Positions 21,555 to 23,235 of a stretch of DNA of 23,235 nucleotides are shown piece after piece. The position numbers and the translations under genes are program-made. Source of the stretch: JBMNTQ01 sp050945815 (GTDB taxonomy: Bacteria > Bacillota > Clostridia > Christensenellales > JBMNTQ01). Within the stretch, counting starts at the first letter, position 1; each line of letters starts with the position of its first letter. Location of the stretch: the NCBI GenBank assembly GCA_050945815.1, contig JBMNTQ010000011.1, positions 1-23,235 on the forward strand, in the 5' to 3' direction. The notes under the pieces are model-generated. The model ran no database searches. It was not told the DNA's origin and saw nothing but the letters and a program-made list of their open reading frames with translations.

Positions 21555-22721
21555 TTATTTAACGCCGTTTGGCATAATGACAACTTTCATGCTCTCGTCG
21601 CTCATGCTGGTGATGAGCCCCTGTTCTGTCTGGTCCAGCGGGAATTTGTGGCTGATGAACTTTGCCCAGGGGAAATTGTCTTTGTGGCGCAGCATCATTT
21701 CCATGGAGGGGCGATAGCCTGTGTACGCGTGGTTGCACATGCCGATAATGCGCAGATTCTTGGAGCAGATGATGTGCATGTTGATGTCTGTGCCGCCGCA
21801 GTCTACGTAGTTGCCCGGCTCGAGGTACATGCCTGCTTTGCGCAGCATGGCGAGGCCTTCCGGCACGACAAAGGGCTTGCCGACGCATTCGACCACGATG
21901 TCTGCACCGAGGCCGCGGGTTTCCTGCAGGACAAGCTCGATGCGCTGTTCCGGTGTGGTGTGGGCGGAATTGATGACGACGTCTGCGCCGAAATCCTTGG
22001 CTAGCTGAAGCTTGTAGTCGGAGATGTCTGTGGCGATGATCTTGCCGGCGCCCAACATGCGCGCTTTGATGATGTGGGCAAGGCCGAGCGGACCTACGCC
22101 CTGAATCACTACGGTGTCGTTGAAGGAAAAGCCTTCACCGGAGAAGGAGTTGAACTCCTTGGCCTTATCCAGCGTGTAGGTGACACACATCAGCTCCGTT
22201 AGCACGGCCATGTCGTCGGATAATTCCTCCGGCACTTTATAGAGACGGGTTTTTGGCTCGATGTAGATGTATTCCGAGAAGCCGCCGAAAAGATGCGGTG
22301 CATCGGTGCAGGAGCGGGTGTTGCCGTAGCAGAAATGCGGCCGTTCGCACCAGGGGTAGTAGGCAAAGTGGGTGCAGTAGTGGCAGGTTCCGCATACGAC
22401 ATCGGGACACATGGTAACGCGGTCGCCCGGCTTTAGGACGTCTCCGTGGAAATCCAGAAAGCGGCTGCCTTCTTCGCTGATTTCCTCGATGACCAGGACG
22501 TTTTCGTGCCCTTGGATCAGCGGGAAGGCGACGTCGGTTTCCGCAGCGGTTCCGGCGTTTTGCTTGGTTTCTCCTTTGTAGGAGTGTTTGTCTGTGCCGC
22601 AGATGCCGGAAGATATCATCCGGCCAACGGCAGCGCCTTGCGCCGGTTGGGGAATGGGGAATTCCTGGATTTCCATCTGGCCAGGCCCTTTTAAAACGGC
22701 AGCTCGTGCTATTTTGCTCAT
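21555..22721 (-). CDS. zinc-dependent medium-chain alcohol/polyol dehydrogenase
   Basis: The 388-residue enzyme is a zinc MDR dehydrogenase oxidising a secondary alcohol with NAD(P). Catalytic zinc ligands are Cys41 (G-I-C-G-T-D) and His72-Glu73 (G-H-E-N). The structural-zinc lobe contains Cys110, 113, 116 and 125. The Rossmann motif G-V-G-P-L-G follows at about residue 209. Relative to typical MDR proteins there is an insertion between Cys41 and His72 and another before the structural-zinc lobe. I chose the ATG at 22721 (M-S-K-I-A-R-A). The 36-residue upstream extension is not family-like, and GAAGGCG precedes this ATG. It is transcribed alone. Threonine dehydrogenase, sorbitol/polyol dehydrogenase or butanediol dehydrogenase are all possible; no neighbour helps to decide. 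Confidence 0.9.
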   Translation of the reverse strand: MSKIARAAVLKGPGQMEIQEFPIPQPAQGAAVGRMISSGICGTDKHSYKGETKQNAGTAAETDVAFPLIQGHENVLVIEEISEEGSRFLDFHGDVLKPGDRVTMCPDVVCGTCHYCTHFAYYPWCERPHFCYGNTRSCTDAPHLFGGFSEYIYIEPKTRLYKVPEELSDDMAVLTELMCVTYTLDKAKEFNSFSGEGFSFNDTVVIQGVGPLGLAHIIKARMLGAGKIIATDISDYKLQLAKDFGADVVINSAHTTPEQRIELVLQETRGLGADIVVECVGKPFVVPEGLAMLRKAGMYLEPGNYVDCGGTDINMHIICSKNLRIIGMCNHAYTGYRPSMEMMLRHKDNFPWAKFISHKFPLDQTEQGLITSMSDESMKVVIMPNGVK

Positions 22722-22868
22722 AAATGATTCGCCTTCTTTCTTAGTTTTGATAAAATATGGATTGCAAAGCAAATGGTTTTTGGAAGAACAGGAGAGACGC
22801 ACGCCGGAGCAATTGAGATAGAGAAGCATAGGGAATGGAAAGATGTTTTCTGGGAATTTGGAACGATT

Positions 22869-22897
22869 TATAAATAGAGATAAAAAATGATTGTCTA
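22869..22897 (-). promoter_or_regulatory. promoter candidate for the dehydrogenase gene
   Basis: On the minus strand TAGACA (plus 22892-22897) and TTTATA (22869-22874) are 17 bases apart. This would give a leader of about 140 bases before the ATG at 22721. Confidence 0.4.
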
Positions 22898-23061
22898 TAA
22901 TGGTTGTTTATATCGAATTAGTCGTGCCGAGAATAACTTGATTATATAACAAAGGCAGGGATAGTTCCAGTTATAAACAGGCTGTTTTTGAGAGGAGAAA
23001 ACTTCTTTTCTTGCAAGGATTCGTTAAAATAATATATTTTTAAAATAATTCAAAAAAGGGA

Positions 23062-23091
23062 TTGACAGGAGGGAGAAAGAAGTGGTAAGAT
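23062..23091 (+). promoter_or_regulatory. strong sigma-A type promoter for a gene beyond the window
   Basis: A perfect TTGACA (23062-23067) and TAAGAT (23086-23091) are 18 bases apart, in an AT-rich upstream context. Transcription would start near 23098 and leave the window with no open reading frame yet begun. Confidence 0.6.
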
Positions 23092-23235
23092 GACAAAGTC
23101 GCTGTTTAAGAGCCTGGCTGATTAGGAGCTGTGGATTTTAGGTGGCGGTAGGAGCAGCTTGATAAATATATAGCGTAAGAAGAGACGAAGAAAGACCCAA
23201 GTCGATTCTAGAGAGAAAGACAACGTAAAAGGAGC

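Larger units (their letters stand above)
22722..23235. other. AT-rich intergenic region at the right edge
   Basis: No coding frame is supported in these 514 bases. The left part should hold the leader and promoter of the leftward dehydrogenase. The right part holds a strong rightward promoter (23062-23091) followed by about 137 bases of untranslated sequence. The last bases of the window (AAAAGGAGC, 23227-23235) look like a ribosome site, so a rightward gene probably starts just beyond the edge. I do not recognise a known riboswitch class in the leader. Confidence 0.55.

Noticed and set aside
20315..21583. 422-residue open frame on the minus strand opposite the phosphofructokinase
   Set aside because: It is antisense to a gene with complete kinase motifs, is rich in His/Pro/Arg as expected for a shadow frame, has no ribosome site or domain, and overruns the neighbouring gene's terminator.

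Overview
The window looks like the chromosome of an endospore-forming, low-to-mid GC Firmicute, most likely a member of the Clostridia. The evidence is a SpoIID homologue, a clostridial-style amino-acid ABC operon, an ApgM-type phosphomutase, TTG/GTG starts behind strong AGGAGG-like ribosome sites, and many hairpin+T-tract terminators. I cannot name the species from sequence alone. There is no rRNA, tRNA, CRISPR array, transposase or integrase in the window.

Layout. 1-2391: metal-efflux operon, a CsoR/RcnR-family repressor with a candidate operator at the very left edge, followed by a P1B-type ATPase with a His/Cys-rich N-terminus. 2487-4211 (-): phosphoglucomutase. 4359-6830: polar amino-acid ABC transporter operon (lipoprotein, permease, ATPase) with its own promoter and terminator. 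7009-8250: an endolysin-like M15 peptidase followed by a small holin-like membrane protein. 8366-9583 (-): ApgM-type phosphoglycerate mutase. 9584-10102: a non-coding stretch with hairpins and a plus-strand terminator. 10103-13054 (-): tyrS, yigZ and spoIID, with a candidate sporulation promoter before spoIID. 13374-14516: a hotdog thioesterase and an unknown membrane protein, followed by an 18-bp tandem-repeat patch. 14809-16218 (-): FAD-dependent dehydrogenase. 16578-21337: polyphosphate module ppx-ppk1 with a 6-phosphofructokinase directly behind it. 21555-22721 (-): zinc-dependent MDR dehydrogenase. 22722-23235: AT-rich non-coding DNA with a strong rightward promoter, probably serving a gene just outside the window.

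The most striking observation is the ABC-transporter lipoprotein at 4444-5280. Its mature sequence is a family-3 solute-binding domain in circularly permuted order: the block that normally ends such proteins directly follows the lipobox, and the polypeptide stops where the normal protein would continue into that block. Joined tail-to-head, the two pieces rebuild a complete canonical domain. Secondary points of interest are the mismatch between a CsoR-like sensor fingerprint and a Zn/Cd-type ATPase, an isolated lysis-like gene pair, the atypical active site of the phosphofructokinase in the polyphosphate operon, and the tandem-repeat patch.

All functional calls rest on motifs and family resemblance read by eye. 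Promoters are consensus matches only. No database search was run.
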